Shown: positions 53,202 through 62,510, counted from the first letter of the stretch. The stretch: DNA of 64,000 nucleotides from Pirellulaceae bacterium (GCA_022448645.1 JAKVBZ010000016.1:1-64000); one strand, 5' to 3'. Numbers and translations are program-made. The notes: generated from the letters alone by a model not told the origin.

Positions 53202-54071
53202 ATGAACGTACCATCCAACGCTTCCGACGAAGTTATTGACTTCATGAACGTTGATCGCACGGATTTCACTACGATGTCACGTGCTGAACAGATACGAAGA
53301 TTTGAAGTTGAAGGTTACGCGGTGTTTCCGCAGATTTTGGACGCCGACACTATTGCGCGGATTCAAGCGGGTATGGCTGACGCTGAAATGAATCATACGA
53401 GCTATAGCGAGTGTCAAACTCGTGCGGTCACGCAGCCGCAGTGGACGTGTGAAGCGGTTGCAGAGTTGATTGGTTATCCACCCATGATCGATTTTCTCGA
53501 GGATGTGTTGGGTCGTGACATCGTGTTCACTCGTGGATTTTTCCAACGCTCTCTTCCGGGATGTCCTGGAATTTCACTGCATACGGACGGTCAACCTCAT
53601 GGTTCTGACCTGTTTGGCTTTGAGGGAAGCTGTCCTCGGCTACTACGGGTGTTGTATTATTTGGATGAGTTGACCGAAAAGCGTGCGCCGTTTCGACTGG
53701 TGCCGCGATCACACCTGTCGTTTCATGGCGATGCAAGTCCTTACGTACGATACAAGTCACACCCCGAAGAAATTACCCTGGTGGTACCGGCTGGTACTGC
53801 CGTTGTCGTGCCCTCGATGTTACTTCATGGGAGTCATGCCAATTTGGATTCGCACCCACGTGAATTGGTCCAGTTGGGATACCGGCCGGCTTGGGCGGGT
53901 CCGATTCAACCAGTCGAAGAATGGCCCTCGGAATTTGTTGCCAATGCCCCTGCGATCGCCAAGCCATTTTTGAAAAGTCTGAATACGACCGGTTTTGAAT
54001 GGGTCCAACCACATAAGCCCGAAGGCATGCGGACCGAGGCTGCGGGGATCAATCCCAGCCGGTGGGATTAA
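53202..54071 (+). CDS. Phytanoyl-CoA dioxygenase-family protein (second copy)
   Basis: A 289-residue Fe(II)/2-oxoglutarate oxygenase. HxD lies in ISLHTDGQPHGSDLFG. The distal His is in MLLHGSHANLDSHPRE, followed by the Arg-containing VQLGYRPAWAGP. The N-terminus has FEVEGYAVFPQILDADTIA, typical of PhyH proteins. It starts 34 bases after the beta-propeller gene, so the two probably share a transcript. It is only distantly similar to the PhyH at 33 kb, with a different insertion before HxD. The substrate is unknown. Confidence 0.85.
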   Translation: MNVPSNASDEVIDFMNVDRTDFTTMSRAEQIRRFEVEGYAVFPQILDADTIARIQAGMADAEMNHTSYSECQTRAVTQPQWTCEAVAELIGYPPMIDFLEDVLGRDIVFTRGFFQRSLPGCPGISLHTDGQPHGSDLFGFEGSCPRLLRVLYYLDELTEKRAPFRLVPRSHLSFHGDASPYVRYKSHPEEITLVVPAGTAVVVPSMLLHGSHANLDSHPRELVQLGYRPAWAGPIQPVEEWPSEFVANAPAIAKPFLKSLNTTGFEWVQPHKPEGMRTEAAGINPSRWD

Positions 54072-54456
54072 GATCGCCTGCAATCAGCTGCCTTGCTAGC
54101 GTCTGCTGTGCTGGTCGCACCATCACCTGAACGCCACAGATTCACTGGTCTGTCTTGACCCCTTATTTCGGTGGTGGGATGATCTGCTCGCAATCCTTAT
54201 GGTGGCAAATCCAAAAAGTCGATATTCAATCGTAGAACTTCATGAGTCGGCCGCCAATGGTGGAGCGTTTGGGACAAAACCGTTGGTTGGCTGCGGCGGA
54301 TTCGGTAACGAGTACGTAGAACGTGATAACGGGTTATGAGAACCCAAACAAATGACACCAAGGAATGGGTGATCGGTTAGAATTTTTCGACACCACAGCC
54401 CTTTGTCAGATTTTCATACAACAGGTGTCGCAAACAATCAGGCCAGGATGGCGCAC
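54072..54456. other. Intergenic region (385 bp)
   Basis: No gene is seen. TTGACC near 54155 is followed after 17 bases by GATGAT, a weak promoter candidate about 280 bases ahead of the lipoprotein gene. AGGA precedes the ATG at 54457. Confidence 0.35.
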
Positions 54457-55110
54457 ATGACAAAATTACGAATCAAATACATAGTCACCATGACGGTCCT
54501 GTTGGGGATTGTGGGATGTCAGGCGCCCTATTACCAACAGCAAGGACAGCATCAGAATCGAAATGGTATGGCGCTGTTTGGTGGCCTGGCTGGTGCCGGA
54601 ATTGGGGCCGCCTTGAGCAAAGGGAATAGTAACACAGGTGAAAACGCTTTGTTGGGTGCGGCCCTAGGCGCCGTTACGGGAGCTGCTGTCGGGAACGCTG
54701 TCGATGAAGTCGAAGCCAGGAATCAAGCACTGTTCCAGCAGCATTTGGGACGCCAATTAACAGGTTCCACCAGCATCAACGACGTCGTTTCGTTGAGCCA
54801 GGCTGGACTGGGCGACGAGGTGATCTGTACTCATATTGCTCGGCATGGTGTTGCACGATCGCTCTCTGCACAGGATTTGATTGTCCTTAAGCAGAGCGGT
54901 GTCAGTGATAAGGTTATCAATGCGATGCAAGCGCCGCCTCCTAGACCCTCCGTAGTAGCCCCGGCTGGGCAGCCTGTTATCGTGGAGGAGCACTATTATG
55001 CGCCTCCACCGTACCCATGGTTTCACTACCGTCAGCACCATCGACGGCATTTCCACCCTCATCGCCGGCCTCGACCTGGAGTCAGTTGGGGTGTGACCTT
55101 CGGTAACTAA
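54457..55110 (+). CDS. Glycine-zipper lipoprotein
   Basis: About 217 residues from ATG 54457; the frame is open from 54403. The lipoprotein signal is MTKLRIKYIVTMTVLLGIVGC. A Gly-zipper membrane segment follows (about 45-85, LFGGLAGAGIGAAL, LLGAALGAVTGAAVGNA). A small helical region (about 105-155) resembles a winged-helix-like repeat (LIVLKQSGVSDKVINAM). The tail is Pro-, His- and Arg-rich (PPPYPWFHYRQHHRRHFHPH) and might bind metal or anionic surfaces. It is likely outer-membrane or envelope associated. No specific function is known. Confidence 0.75.
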   Translation: MTKLRIKYIVTMTVLLGIVGCQAPYYQQQGQHQNRNGMALFGGLAGAGIGAALSKGNSNTGENALLGAALGAVTGAAVGNAVDEVEARNQALFQQHLGRQLTGSTSINDVVSLSQAGLGDEVICTHIARHGVARSLSAQDLIVLKQSGVSDKVINAMQAPPPRPSVVAPAGQPVIVEEHYYAPPPYPWFHYRQHHRRHFHPHRRPRPGVSWGVTFGN

Positions 55111-55353
55111 TCAGCATGTTCATAGGGTTTTGCAGAAAGCCCTTCATGGGCATGTAATCAACGACATGGCTTAGGTGGGGACGTTTCTCCAACAAGCTGG
55201 GGCGCGTCTTGAATCAGCTCGCACATCGTCGTAGATGCCCTGTCGGAGGCGGTACACATCTTTAGGTTTCGTCAGTAGTGGCCTGGCGAAAAAACTGCGC
55301 ACTTGCCGGTTGAGTGATGGCAGCCATCTTTTGGTGCCCAGTTTATTTAACGC

Positions 55354-55977
55354 TTACCGGTGTAATGGCCATTCCGGGAAGCTGGGGTCTCGGAAATTCA
55401 CACAACGGATTGGAGGCAGCTCTGGCGACAGGGTGGGAAAAAACTCATCCACGTAGTGGCTTTGCGATGCTACATGGACGGTAAGCTCGGGTGGAGGGGC
55501 GGTGGATTTCAGCAAGACGAGTTCTTGTGCCGACGCGACTATGGCAACGCGGGCTGCAATGGAATCACTGGTGGCACTCCATGTATGTGGAAGAGGTGTG
55601 CCGGGTTGTAGCGGTTCGTCGATGTTCAAAAACCGGGCGGCGTCGAATACGCAAGTTAGCGATTCAGGATGATCGCTGGTCGCTGCCACGATATCGTCGA
55701 CCAGCGGGATAGGTTCGCACAGGGCTGCGACAGCCCGTGCTGTGATAGATAACAATTGGATGCACAGATCATGTGCGAATCCTTCGTCAAAATCATGGCT
55801 ATGGCTCCAGGTGCGAACCTCGTCTGCTAGGCCTCCTCCACCCACGATGATGATGTGGTGTGCCTTGGATTGCTGACTCAACCAACGCTGTAGGTCTTGC
55901 GCTAGATCCTTCTTGTGCAGCAGACTACCACCCAGTTTGATAATGCGGATCGGGGCTTCGGCATTGGTGGGAACCAT
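55354..55977 (-). CDS. Amino-acid-kinase-family protein, MfnE-like
   Basis: 207 residues from ATG 55977, which lies two bases after the stop of the upstream gene; the frame extends to 56052 but that part overlaps. IRIIKLGGSLL and IIIVGGGGLADEVR are the nucleotide- and substrate-binding Gly loops of the aspartokinase/uridylate-kinase fold. Archaeal MfnE belongs to this fold and phosphorylates 5-(aminomethyl)-3-furanmethanol phosphate in methanofuran synthesis. Adjacency to an MfnF-like gene supports that assignment. By sequence alone it could also be a kinase of another amino-acid substrate. Confidence 0.65.
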   Translation of the reverse strand: MVPTNAEAPIRIIKLGGSLLHKKDLAQDLQRWLSQQSKAHHIIIVGGGGLADEVRTWSHSHDFDEGFAHDLCIQLLSITARAVAALCEPIPLVDDIVAATSDHPESLTCVFDAARFLNIDEPLQPGTPLPHTWSATSDSIAARVAIVASAQELVLLKSTAPPPELTVHVASQSHYVDEFFPTLSPELPPIRCVNFRDPSFPEWPLHR

Positions 55978-55979
55978 GT

Positions 55980-57059
55980 TTAAAGACTGAATCTTTTGAG
56001 GCCGTGCGTTTGTGACACGGCGAACTGAGCCAAAGTATACGCGGTGGCGCATCGCGAGATGTGGGCGTCATACATTTTCGTGAAAGACATAAGATGTGAG
56101 TCGTCTCCACCCAGTTTCCAGGCGATCTGTTTGGCAAGGAATTCACCACTTCCCGACACCACAAAGGATTCAGGTTGGACGTTGGCGGAGGATAACGCGA
56201 TTTTTGCAGCGGCCAGGATCTCATCGCATTGATGCCGAGCAATTTGTTGAGCGAAATCAGCAGCGTCCTCCACAGAAAATGTGTCCGTGTCCAGGCAGAA
56301 CATGCGTGCTAGTCTAGCCCGTGCGGCAGCCCTGGTGACTGGACGGCCATCAGCCGTGTCCGTATCGTCTGGATTTTCGGCCAGTTCGCCTAGTAAGACG
56401 TAGGCGTCCTGTGCGGTTGCAAAGAATTCTTTGGCGAGGGGAACGGTTCGGCCATGAAGGCTTGCCGATGGCAAGATGGAACAGACTGGCGTGCGGCCGA
56501 TACCCGTATATACCAGCTCGGAAGATTTCATCCGGCTAAAATCGTCGGTGCCGGTGGCCAAGACCTGTCCGCCACCCAGAGGAATAATGTCGCACGTGGT
56601 GGATCCAATGTCGATCAAACATCCTTGTTGTGGTGCAATCTGATTGGCTGCGTGAACCGCCAGGATGTGCCAGTTTGAGGCAGCAGCCAGCAGTGGTTGG
56701 GATCTGGCTTCGTGGGGATCGACCAACCGTCCGTTGGTCAGATAAACCAGGATTTTACGACCTTTTGCTGCCGCGCAGACGCTGTTCAGGACGTAATGAA
56801 CTCCTTCCTGTCTGCTGGCAAAACAATCGGCAAGTTCCGCCGTCATGGTGATGGCGACGATGTCAGCATCCGGGGCTTCGGCGAGCAGCTTGGTGAGTAC
56901 AGCGGGTAATTCCCGACACCGTTTCCACATGGGAAATCGCACCGACCGTGCAAACTTCGCGCCGTCAGAGGTTTTCAGATTGGCTCCGCCGATGTCCAGT
57001 GCGACGATGGACGGTGCTTGTTGAGTGGATCCTTCCCGCGACACGACGGTTCTCCGCAC
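55980..57059 (-). CDS. MfnF-like (H4MPT-linked C1 pathway) ASKHA-fold synthase
   Basis: 359 residues, GTG start one base after the E1 gene. Fold signatures are IVALDIGGANLKTSDG (phosphate-1) and GCLIDIGSTTCDIIPLGGG (phosphate-2), then a C-terminal VSGSGEFLAKQIAWKLGG block. These match the hydantoinase/oxoprolinase-like MfnF family. In methanogens MfnF joins the aminomethylfuran pyrophosphate to glutamyl-tyramine. Bacterial homologues accompany tetrahydromethanopterin-linked C1 genes of methylotrophs and planctomycetes. Together with the adjacent kinase it suggests a methanofuran-type cofactor. No H4MPT gene (fae, mch, mtd) is in the window. Confidence 0.72.
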   Translation of the reverse strand: MRRTVVSREGSTQQAPSIVALDIGGANLKTSDGAKFARSVRFPMWKRCRELPAVLTKLLAEAPDADIVAITMTAELADCFASRQEGVHYVLNSVCAAAKGRKILVYLTNGRLVDPHEARSQPLLAAASNWHILAVHAANQIAPQQGCLIDIGSTTCDIIPLGGGQVLATGTDDFSRMKSSELVYTGIGRTPVCSILPSASLHGRTVPLAKEFFATAQDAYVLLGELAENPDDTDTADGRPVTRAAARARLARMFCLDTDTFSVEDAADFAQQIARHQCDEILAAAKIALSSANVQPESFVVSGSGEFLAKQIAWKLGGDDSHLMSFTKMYDAHISRCATAYTLAQFAVSQTHGLKRFSL

Positions 57060-57060
57060 T

Positions 57061-59277
57061 CTAGGAGATTTCAGCAGGTTTGCCCATCATCTGACGGATA
57101 CCATCACGTATTTTATCGTCACTGATCAACACGGTAAGCTCCTGCGACAAGGAGACAGGCATGGGGACATTCATACTACACAGGCGACGAACGGGCTGAC
57201 GCAGTTGTCCGTGGAAATTTTCATGAATCCGGGCCGCAATGTGAGTGCCAATGCTTTGCGGTTCCATGGCTTGTTCAACAATCAGAACCTGTCCTGTCTT
57301 GTTAGTACTGTTTTGAATGGTTTCGAAGTCTAAGCTGGCATGATCCAATGAACGTAAGTCGATGACCTCTACGTTAATGCCGTGATTGGCGGCAAGTTCT
57401 TCTGCAATTTTCAAAACCCTTGGCACAATGCTCAGGTAACATATCAGGGTCAGGTCGGTCCCTTCGCGGCGAACGGCAGCTGACCCGAATGGTATGAAAT
57501 AGTCGAGGTCGTTCGATGGCACGTCCCCGTCCAGCGGATCGATCTCATGATGTTCCAAAACGAGTACTGGATCAAGGCTTTGCATGGCTGTATTGAACAG
57601 TCCGATGTAGTCATATGGGGTGGTGGGGGCAACAATTCGCCATCCGGGATAGAGGGCAAACTGGCCGATTGTGTCACCGCTATGCTGAGCGCCATAGCCA
57701 CGGCCGGCAGAACAGCGAGAACGAACAACAAGTGGTACGTCAACGCGTCCATGATACATGTAGCGACAGGTGGCAACTTGGTTGAATAATTCATCAGCTC
57801 CGATGAGGGCGAAGTCGCAGAACATAATCTCTGAGATTGCCCTCATGCCCATCACCGCTGCACCGTGGCCCAATCCAATGATGCCTCCTTCGGCAATGGG
57901 GGCATTGTGAACGCGCTCTTTGAATCGTTTTACAGCATCGCGAGTGGCTCCATAGGGTCCGCCTTTTAAGTTGGCTACGTCCTCACCGGACACGAAAGTG
58001 GTGGGGTCCTTTTCCATCCAGTGGGCAATGATTTGAGATTTCGCGGTGTTTACCTTAATCCGCTGTGTATCGGAATAGCTCGAAAGTTCTCGGAAGTTGA
58101 CGTCGGCAAATTCGTGGCCGTCACTCATGAATTCGCGATCTGCCTCTTCCGGTGCGGGAATCAGTTCGGGCCGCAATCGCCGCTTTTCTTCATGAACTTC
58201 GGTGCAGTAGTCGAGCGCATCTGCCACCAGCTCCTCAGCGATCTGTTGGACCGATTGAATGCCGTTTTCATCTAGGATTCCACGTCGGGTGAGTGCTTTG
58301 GGTGAGGACTTGAGGGGGTCCTGATCCAACCATTCTTTCTCTTCCTGTTTCGTGCGGTAGCCAAAGTTACTACCAGGCATGCCGCCAGACTGATGGAAGA
58401 AGCGATAGGTTTTGGCTTCGATGATGACCGGGCCGTGTCCCGCGGCGGCGTGCGCTTTGGCTGTGGCAACAGCACGCTTCATGGCGAGTGGGTTCATCCC
58501 GTCCACGATCAGGCCGGGGATATTGTAGCCAGCTGCGCGAACTGCCAAGTCGACTAGCGAGGTGGCTTCGCGAGCCGGGGTAGACACCCCATACTGATTG
58601 TTTTCGATCACAAAGATAGCGGGTAGCTTATAGACGGTAGCGATGCAGATGCCCTCGTGAAAAGGACCAATGGATACGGCACCATCTCCGAGAAAGGCCA
58701 AGGCGACATGGCCTTTTCCTCGGTACTTTTGCGCATAGGCCACGCCGGAAGTAAAAGGAATGTTTCCTGCAACAATCGCCTGAGTTCCGATCACGCCAGA
58801 GGTGTCATCGAACAGGTGCATCGATCCACCTCGGCCCCCGATCCAGCCCGTTTTTAATCCCATGATTTCTGCCATGGTGCGACGAACACAATCACGCAGA
58901 CCATCGTTATTGAGCCAAGAGGTCGGATCGTCAGTAGGAGGCCCGTAGTGAGCTACTGCCTTGGCCAGGAAATGATGGTGTGCGCGGTGAGTCGATGTAA
59001 TTTGATCGTCACTGGTCAAGGCCATGGCCATCCCCACGGCGACAGCCTCTTGGCCAATACTACTATGGACAGGTCCGTGGATAATGCGCTCGACATCGCG
59101 TTCCAAGAGGACCTGTTCGAAGCGACGAATGAGTTCCAAACAAAAATAACCCCAAACCAGTTCCGAAGGACTCTGAGCCAGCCAGTAGTCGCGATCTGCC
59201 GAAACGCGAATGACGTTGGGGTAGTCAGTTCCAATTAGATGATCTGTTGTGATCGGCGTGTGGTTGTTATCCATCAA
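57061..59277 (-). CDS. Fused alpha-beta E1 component of a 2-oxoacid/acetoin-type dehydrogenase
   Basis: 738 residues. The alpha half (about 1-370) has GGRGGSMHLFDD and the ThDP motif FLGDGAVSIGPFHEG ending in VIENNQYG. The beta half (about 400-738) begins NTAKSQIIAHWMEKDP, followed by APIAEGGIIGLGHGAAVMGM and the loop SRCSAGRGYGAQHSGD. The halves are normally separate subunits. No E2 or E3 gene is adjacent. The GRGGSMHLFD wording is shared by acetoin and pyruvate E1 enzymes, so the substrate is uncertain. The stop is one base from the MfnF-like start. Confidence 0.83.
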   Translation of the reverse strand: MMDNNHTPITTDHLIGTDYPNVIRVSADRDYWLAQSPSELVWGYFCLELIRRFEQVLLERDVERIIHGPVHSSIGQEAVAVGMAMALTSDDQITSTHRAHHHFLAKAVAHYGPPTDDPTSWLNNDGLRDCVRRTMAEIMGLKTGWIGGRGGSMHLFDDTSGVIGTQAIVAGNIPFTSGVAYAQKYRGKGHVALAFLGDGAVSIGPFHEGICIATVYKLPAIFVIENNQYGVSTPAREATSLVDLAVRAAGYNIPGLIVDGMNPLAMKRAVATAKAHAAAGHGPVIIEAKTYRFFHQSGGMPGSNFGYRTKQEEKEWLDQDPLKSSPKALTRRGILDENGIQSVQQIAEELVADALDYCTEVHEEKRRLRPELIPAPEEADREFMSDGHEFADVNFRELSSYSDTQRIKVNTAKSQIIAHWMEKDPTTFVSGEDVANLKGGPYGATRDAVKRFKERVHNAPIAEGGIIGLGHGAAVMGMRAISEIMFCDFALIGADELFNQVATCRYMYHGRVDVPLVVRSRCSAGRGYGAQHSGDTIGQFALYPGWRIVAPTTPYDYIGLFNTAMQSLDPVLVLEHHEIDPLDGDVPSNDLDYFIPFGSAAVRREGTDLTLICYLSIVPRVLKIAEELAANHGINVEVIDLRSLDHASLDFETIQNSTNKTGQVLIVEQAMEPQSIGTHIAARIHENFHGQLRQPVRRLCSMNVPMPVSLSQELTVLISDDKIRDGIRQMMGKPAEIS

Positions 59278-59444
59278 GTTTTCCGCTAATAGGATCTAAG
59301 GTGTTTCGGGCGTATCTTATAAGCTGCAATAAGGAGAATGGTGGCAAAATGTCGAATGTCACCGTGCTCCAGGCATTCTTGACATTGTAACCACTGAGCT
59401 AACGCCGTGTCAGCGGTCTGTCTGATGTGTTTCGCGAGCGGAGC

Positions 59445-59897
59445 TTAGTTTCCGGTTTGACCACCTGGTGTCTGGCGGAGTTCGCAGACTTCACCGTCGG
59501 GACCATAAAAATAGACGATCCACACGTCCGGTCGGAATTCGACGGGCTCGCTGAGAAATTTTATCCCTTTCGCCAGTAGTTCGGCATAATCGGCTCGTAC
59601 GTCCGATGATTGGAGTCCCATGTGGACGAATCCATGGTTGGCCTGGCGGTCATTCGAAGGGATTTTCTCTCCTCGAGGATCCAGGTATTCAAATAACTCC
59701 AGCATCGTGTCACCACACATTAGATGAGCGATTTTTGCATGACACCCTGGCAGTCCGACGACGGTACCTAAAGACGTACTGCCGTCGCAATCTAGTTCGC
59801 GGACCAATTCCATCCCCAAAACGTCGCGATAAAAACCTAAAGAACGGCTCATGTCCGCTACACTAAGGGCTATGTGTTCCAGTCGAGCAATGTGCAT
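59445..59897 (-). CDS. VOC-family (glyoxalase-like) protein
   Basis: 150 residues from ATG 59897, with GAGGTGG six bases upstream; the frame extends to 59939 inside the SDR gene. A vicinal-oxygen-chelate fold starts HIARLEHIALSVADMSRSLGFY and contains the typical metal-site His/Glu positions (EHIALSV, MLELFEYLD, HGFVHMGLQ, VCELRQTP). It could be a lyase, isomerase or dioxygenase of a small carbonyl or aromatic substrate. It follows the SDR gene by 22 bases and probably shares its transcript. Confidence 0.82.
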   Translation of the reverse strand: MHIARLEHIALSVADMSRSLGFYRDVLGMELVRELDCDGSTSLGTVVGLPGCHAKIAHLMCGDTMLELFEYLDPRGEKIPSNDRQANHGFVHMGLQSSDVRADYAELLAKGIKFLSEPVEFRPDVWIVYFYGPDGEVCELRQTPGGQTGN

Positions 59898-59919
59898 AAT
59901 GACCACCTCAAAAATATCG

Positions 59920-60633
59920 CTAGTCCATAAGGATCCCACCGTTTACGTCCAGCGTCGCACCGGTGATATACGAGGAACTATCGGAGCATAGAAATAATAT
60001 GGGGTCTATGACTTCGTCAATCGCTCCCATTCGTTTCAGGGGGATCGAATCTTCAAGCTCTTTGACCTTGTCTGGTCCCGCCTCGGTTGTCATGGCGGTG
60101 TCGATGATCCCTGGAGCTACCGCGTTGGCCCGAACTCCATAGGGTGCGCCATAACGTGCCAGAGACTTGGTTAGAGAAGCAATCGCAGCCTTACTGGCAC
60201 TGTAATGGGCTCCCACAGCGATGCCACCAACTTTTCCAGCCAGAGACGCCAAATTTACAATCGAGCCGCTACCTTGTTCCACCATGTGTTTGATTACTGC
60301 CTGGCTTAGCAAAAAGGTCGATCGCAGGTTGATACGCAGCACATCGTCCCACTCGCCTGAAGAAATATCTGTCAGGCTTGTTCGTGGACAGATGCCGGCG
60401 ACGTTCACTAGCACATCGATCTGCTGGTTGACGGAAACGACTTGTTCAACCCAGGCACTGACGAAATCAGGGTCAGAGGCGTCGCCGGCTGTAAAGTTTG
60501 CCGCGTCCGTAGGGCGGATATCTGTTTGAAATACGTTTGCTTCTAGTGAGAGGAAACGTTCTGCCAACGGTCTGCCAATGTCGCCTGCAGTGCCCGTAAT
60601 GAGTACCGTTTTGCCGCTAAAGGTGTATTTCAT
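59920..60633 (-). CDS. SDR-family oxidoreductase (second copy)
   Basis: A 237-residue classical short-chain dehydrogenase. The nucleotide motif is LITGTAGDIG; NVAGICPRTS, LASLAGKVGG and the catalytic YSASK are present. The C-terminal PLKRMGAIDEVIDPILFLCS...GATLDVNGGI is standard for sugar or polyol dehydrogenases. It is the first gene of a leftward series with VOC and, after 167 bases, the E1 fusion. The group may handle one carbonyl substrate, but none is identified. Confidence 0.87.
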   Translation of the reverse strand: MKYTFSGKTVLITGTAGDIGRPLAERFLSLEANVFQTDIRPTDAANFTAGDASDPDFVSAWVEQVVSVNQQIDVLVNVAGICPRTSLTDISSGEWDDVLRINLRSTFLLSQAVIKHMVEQGSGSIVNLASLAGKVGGIAVGAHYSASKAAIASLTKSLARYGAPYGVRANAVAPGIIDTAMTTEAGPDKVKELEDSIPLKRMGAIDEVIDPILFLCSDSSSYITGATLDVNGGILMD

Positions 60634-61148
60634 AGACAGTGAATATACTCGCCATTAACTGGGTAGGCCAGTGGCAAGTGCGTAGCAAGTCCAGCCGTAG
60701 GGGTTGTGAGGTATGTGTTAGGAACGTTTTGACTGTGTCTTCGCCAAGTGTCATGTGTGCTTTGAACGTCGTCCCCTTACTGTAGTACGAGGAAATAGCG
60801 GGGTAGGTGGTTTTTGCGGAGTACGAAACGTTTTGAAGGACGTGCGTTTATGTTATAGATCATACGCGTGTGGGTAGAAAACCGACCGTGTAGCTGATGA
60901 TGCGTGCCCATTGCGTTCAGGCGCTGACGCGGGCTGAAAAGCAGGTGGTACGAGCCTACCATTGAGATTGCTAGTAGTGCAGTCTGTTGCACGGAAAAGG
61001 TGGTAAAACCACGAACGGTAGCCACGTTATCATCTTAGCCCGATCGGTCTTTTTGTCGTGGGATTTTCCGCAGGACTCGATCCAAAAGGATCGTTGTTTC
61101 CATGTATTAGAGTTGGCAGGTACGGTGAGGGTAGGTCCGCCGGAATAG
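60634..61148. other. Intergenic region (515 bp) between tupC and the SDR gene
   Basis: No gene is convincing; an 82-codon leftward frame (60777-61025) lacks any recognisable feature. The right side holds a perfect stem CGATCC-AAAA-GGATCG (61078-61093) and a 5-bp stem GTGGT...ACCAC near 61003. The left side probably holds the SDR promoter. Confidence 0.4.
61078..61093 (-). terminator. Hairpin downstream of tupC
   Basis: A 6-bp perfect stem with an AAAA (TTTT on the minus strand) loop, 55 bases beyond the tupC stop codon. The following bases are not U-rich. Confidence 0.3.
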
Positions 61149-61754
61149 TTATTCGCTAGGAGCGTCTAACTGAACGATCCTGTCGCAGATACCGTTCGGC
61201 AATTCGACTGGTGAAGCAATCACTACCGTCAAACTGTCGAGCTGAGCCATGGCACGTGCAAATTGGGCTGCGCCTTGTTCGTCCAAATCCGACAGCGGCT
61301 CGTCCAACAGTAGCAGTTGGGGTTCGAGGGCCATCGTGCGGGCCAACGCAACTCGCTGAGCCTCACCACCCGAAAGTTGTTGCGCTGGACAGTCTACCAA
61401 TGGTTCTAGATCAAACAGCTGTAACCAGTGGTGCGCTACGTTTTCGGCGGCGGAGCGACTGTACCTTCGAGCACGTAACCCGTACATCGTGTTGAACAGT
61501 ACGGTTCCGCGCAACAAGAGGGGAGATTGATGTAGGTAGGCTCGGTTGTTTCTCCGTACGCTACAGTTAAATTCGCCTTGATAACTTGTTTCTAGTCCGG
61601 CCAATAGTCGTAATAAGGTGGTTTTTCCAGTGCCATTTCCACCTCGTATCGCCAAATGCTCACCAGGTTCGATGTCTAACTCACTGACGTGACATAGAAC
61701 GTGAGCGTCTTTGATGACGGATAACTGTCGAAGATGGACGAATGGTGAAGGCAT
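61149..61754 (-). CDS. tupC: Tungstate ABC transporter ATP-binding protein TupC
   Basis: A 201-residue ABC ATPase, short for the family. Walker A is GGNGTGKTTLLRLLAG, the Q-loop AYLHQSPLL, signature LSGGEAQRVALARTMA, and Walker B LLLLDEPLSDLDE. The H-loop region reads TVVIASPVELP, so the usual switch His (as in VIATHD) is missing and the C-terminus is short. The call depends mainly on its place after TupA and TupB. It powers uptake of tungstate through TupB. The gap to tupB is 38 bases. Confidence 0.85.
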   Translation of the reverse strand: MPSPFVHLRQLSVIKDAHVLCHVSELDIEPGEHLAIRGGNGTGKTTLLRLLAGLETSYQGEFNCSVRRNNRAYLHQSPLLLRGTVLFNTMYGLRARRYSRSAAENVAHHWLQLFDLEPLVDCPAQQLSGGEAQRVALARTMALEPQLLLLDEPLSDLDEQGAAQFARAMAQLDSLTVVIASPVELPNGICDRIVQLDAPSE

Positions 61755-61792
61755 TTTGTTAAACAGGCGAAAACTTGTTTACAGTGGTAAGT

Positions 61793-62500
61793 CTAGCGGT
61801 CTTCACGTCCCATAGCGACAACGATGCTGGTAACGAACAGCGCAATCAGCAGCAGGCATAGTCCCATTGCCATCCCACGAGCAAACTCACCTCTCCCCGT
61901 TTCCATGGCTGTGGCGGTGGCTAGTGTTTGAGTCCGGGTGGGGATGTTTCCTCCCACCATCATGGCAATTCCTAATTCTGTCACACAACGGGAAAACGCG
62001 GTGACGATTGACAGCAGAATCCCGGTCCTGGCTTCAGACCAGTAAGTCAGGCATCGCCGAATAGGGCCCGCGCCAAGTGTCCGGACCGTCTCGGCGATGC
62101 GTATGTCCAACGAGCGAATCGCGCCATGGGTGATAGATACCACTAAAGGAAGGCCCAAGGCAAACTCGCCGACGACGATCGCCCAAGGTGTATAGAGCAG
62201 CTCCGCGCTGGACCAGGGTCCGTGGCGGGAGAAGAGAGCGTAACAGACAAGTCCGAGGAACACGGTCGGAATTGCCATGCCAGCGCGGAATATCAGCACT
62301 ATCCAGCGTCGGCCAGGAAAACTAATCCGGGCCAAAAAGGTACCTACTGGGAGGCCGACTAGTGTAGCACAGGCCACGGCTAACGCCGATATCCAAACGC
62401 TGCGTAAAGCTGCTCCGTAGACGACCGGATCGCCGGACCAAATTAACCGTAGCGCTTCGTGTAGGCTGTCCCAGATAAGCGTCATAATGGAGGTCCACAC
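61793..62500 (-). CDS. tupB: Tungstate ABC transporter permease TupB
   Basis: 235 residues, about six membrane segments (for example about 30-52, 67-90, 100-122, 200-225). The permease core ALRSVWISALAVACATLVGLPVG and the coupling loop RTLGAGPIRRCLTYWSEAR match the molybdate/tungstate permease class; ELGIAMMVGGNIPTRTQTL is a tungstate-specific-looking block. It starts at GTG 62500 (ATG 62485 is also possible), 10 bases after tupA. It forms the inner-membrane channel with TupC. Confidence 0.9.
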   Translation of the reverse strand: MWTSIMTLIWDSLHEALRLIWSGDPVVYGAALRSVWISALAVACATLVGLPVGTFLARISFPGRRWIVLIFRAGMAIPTVFLGLVCYALFSRHGPWSSAELLYTPWAIVVGEFALGLPLVVSITHGAIRSLDIRIAETVRTLGAGPIRRCLTYWSEARTGILLSIVTAFSRCVTELGIAMMVGGNIPTRTQTLATATAMETGRGEFARGMAMGLCLLLIALFVTSIVVAMGREDR

Positions 62501-62510
62501 CGGGGAAAGG

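Noticed and set aside
60777..61025. 82-codon leftward frame in the tupC-SDR gap
   Set aside because: No ribosome-binding site or family resemblance, and the composition is like its surroundings.
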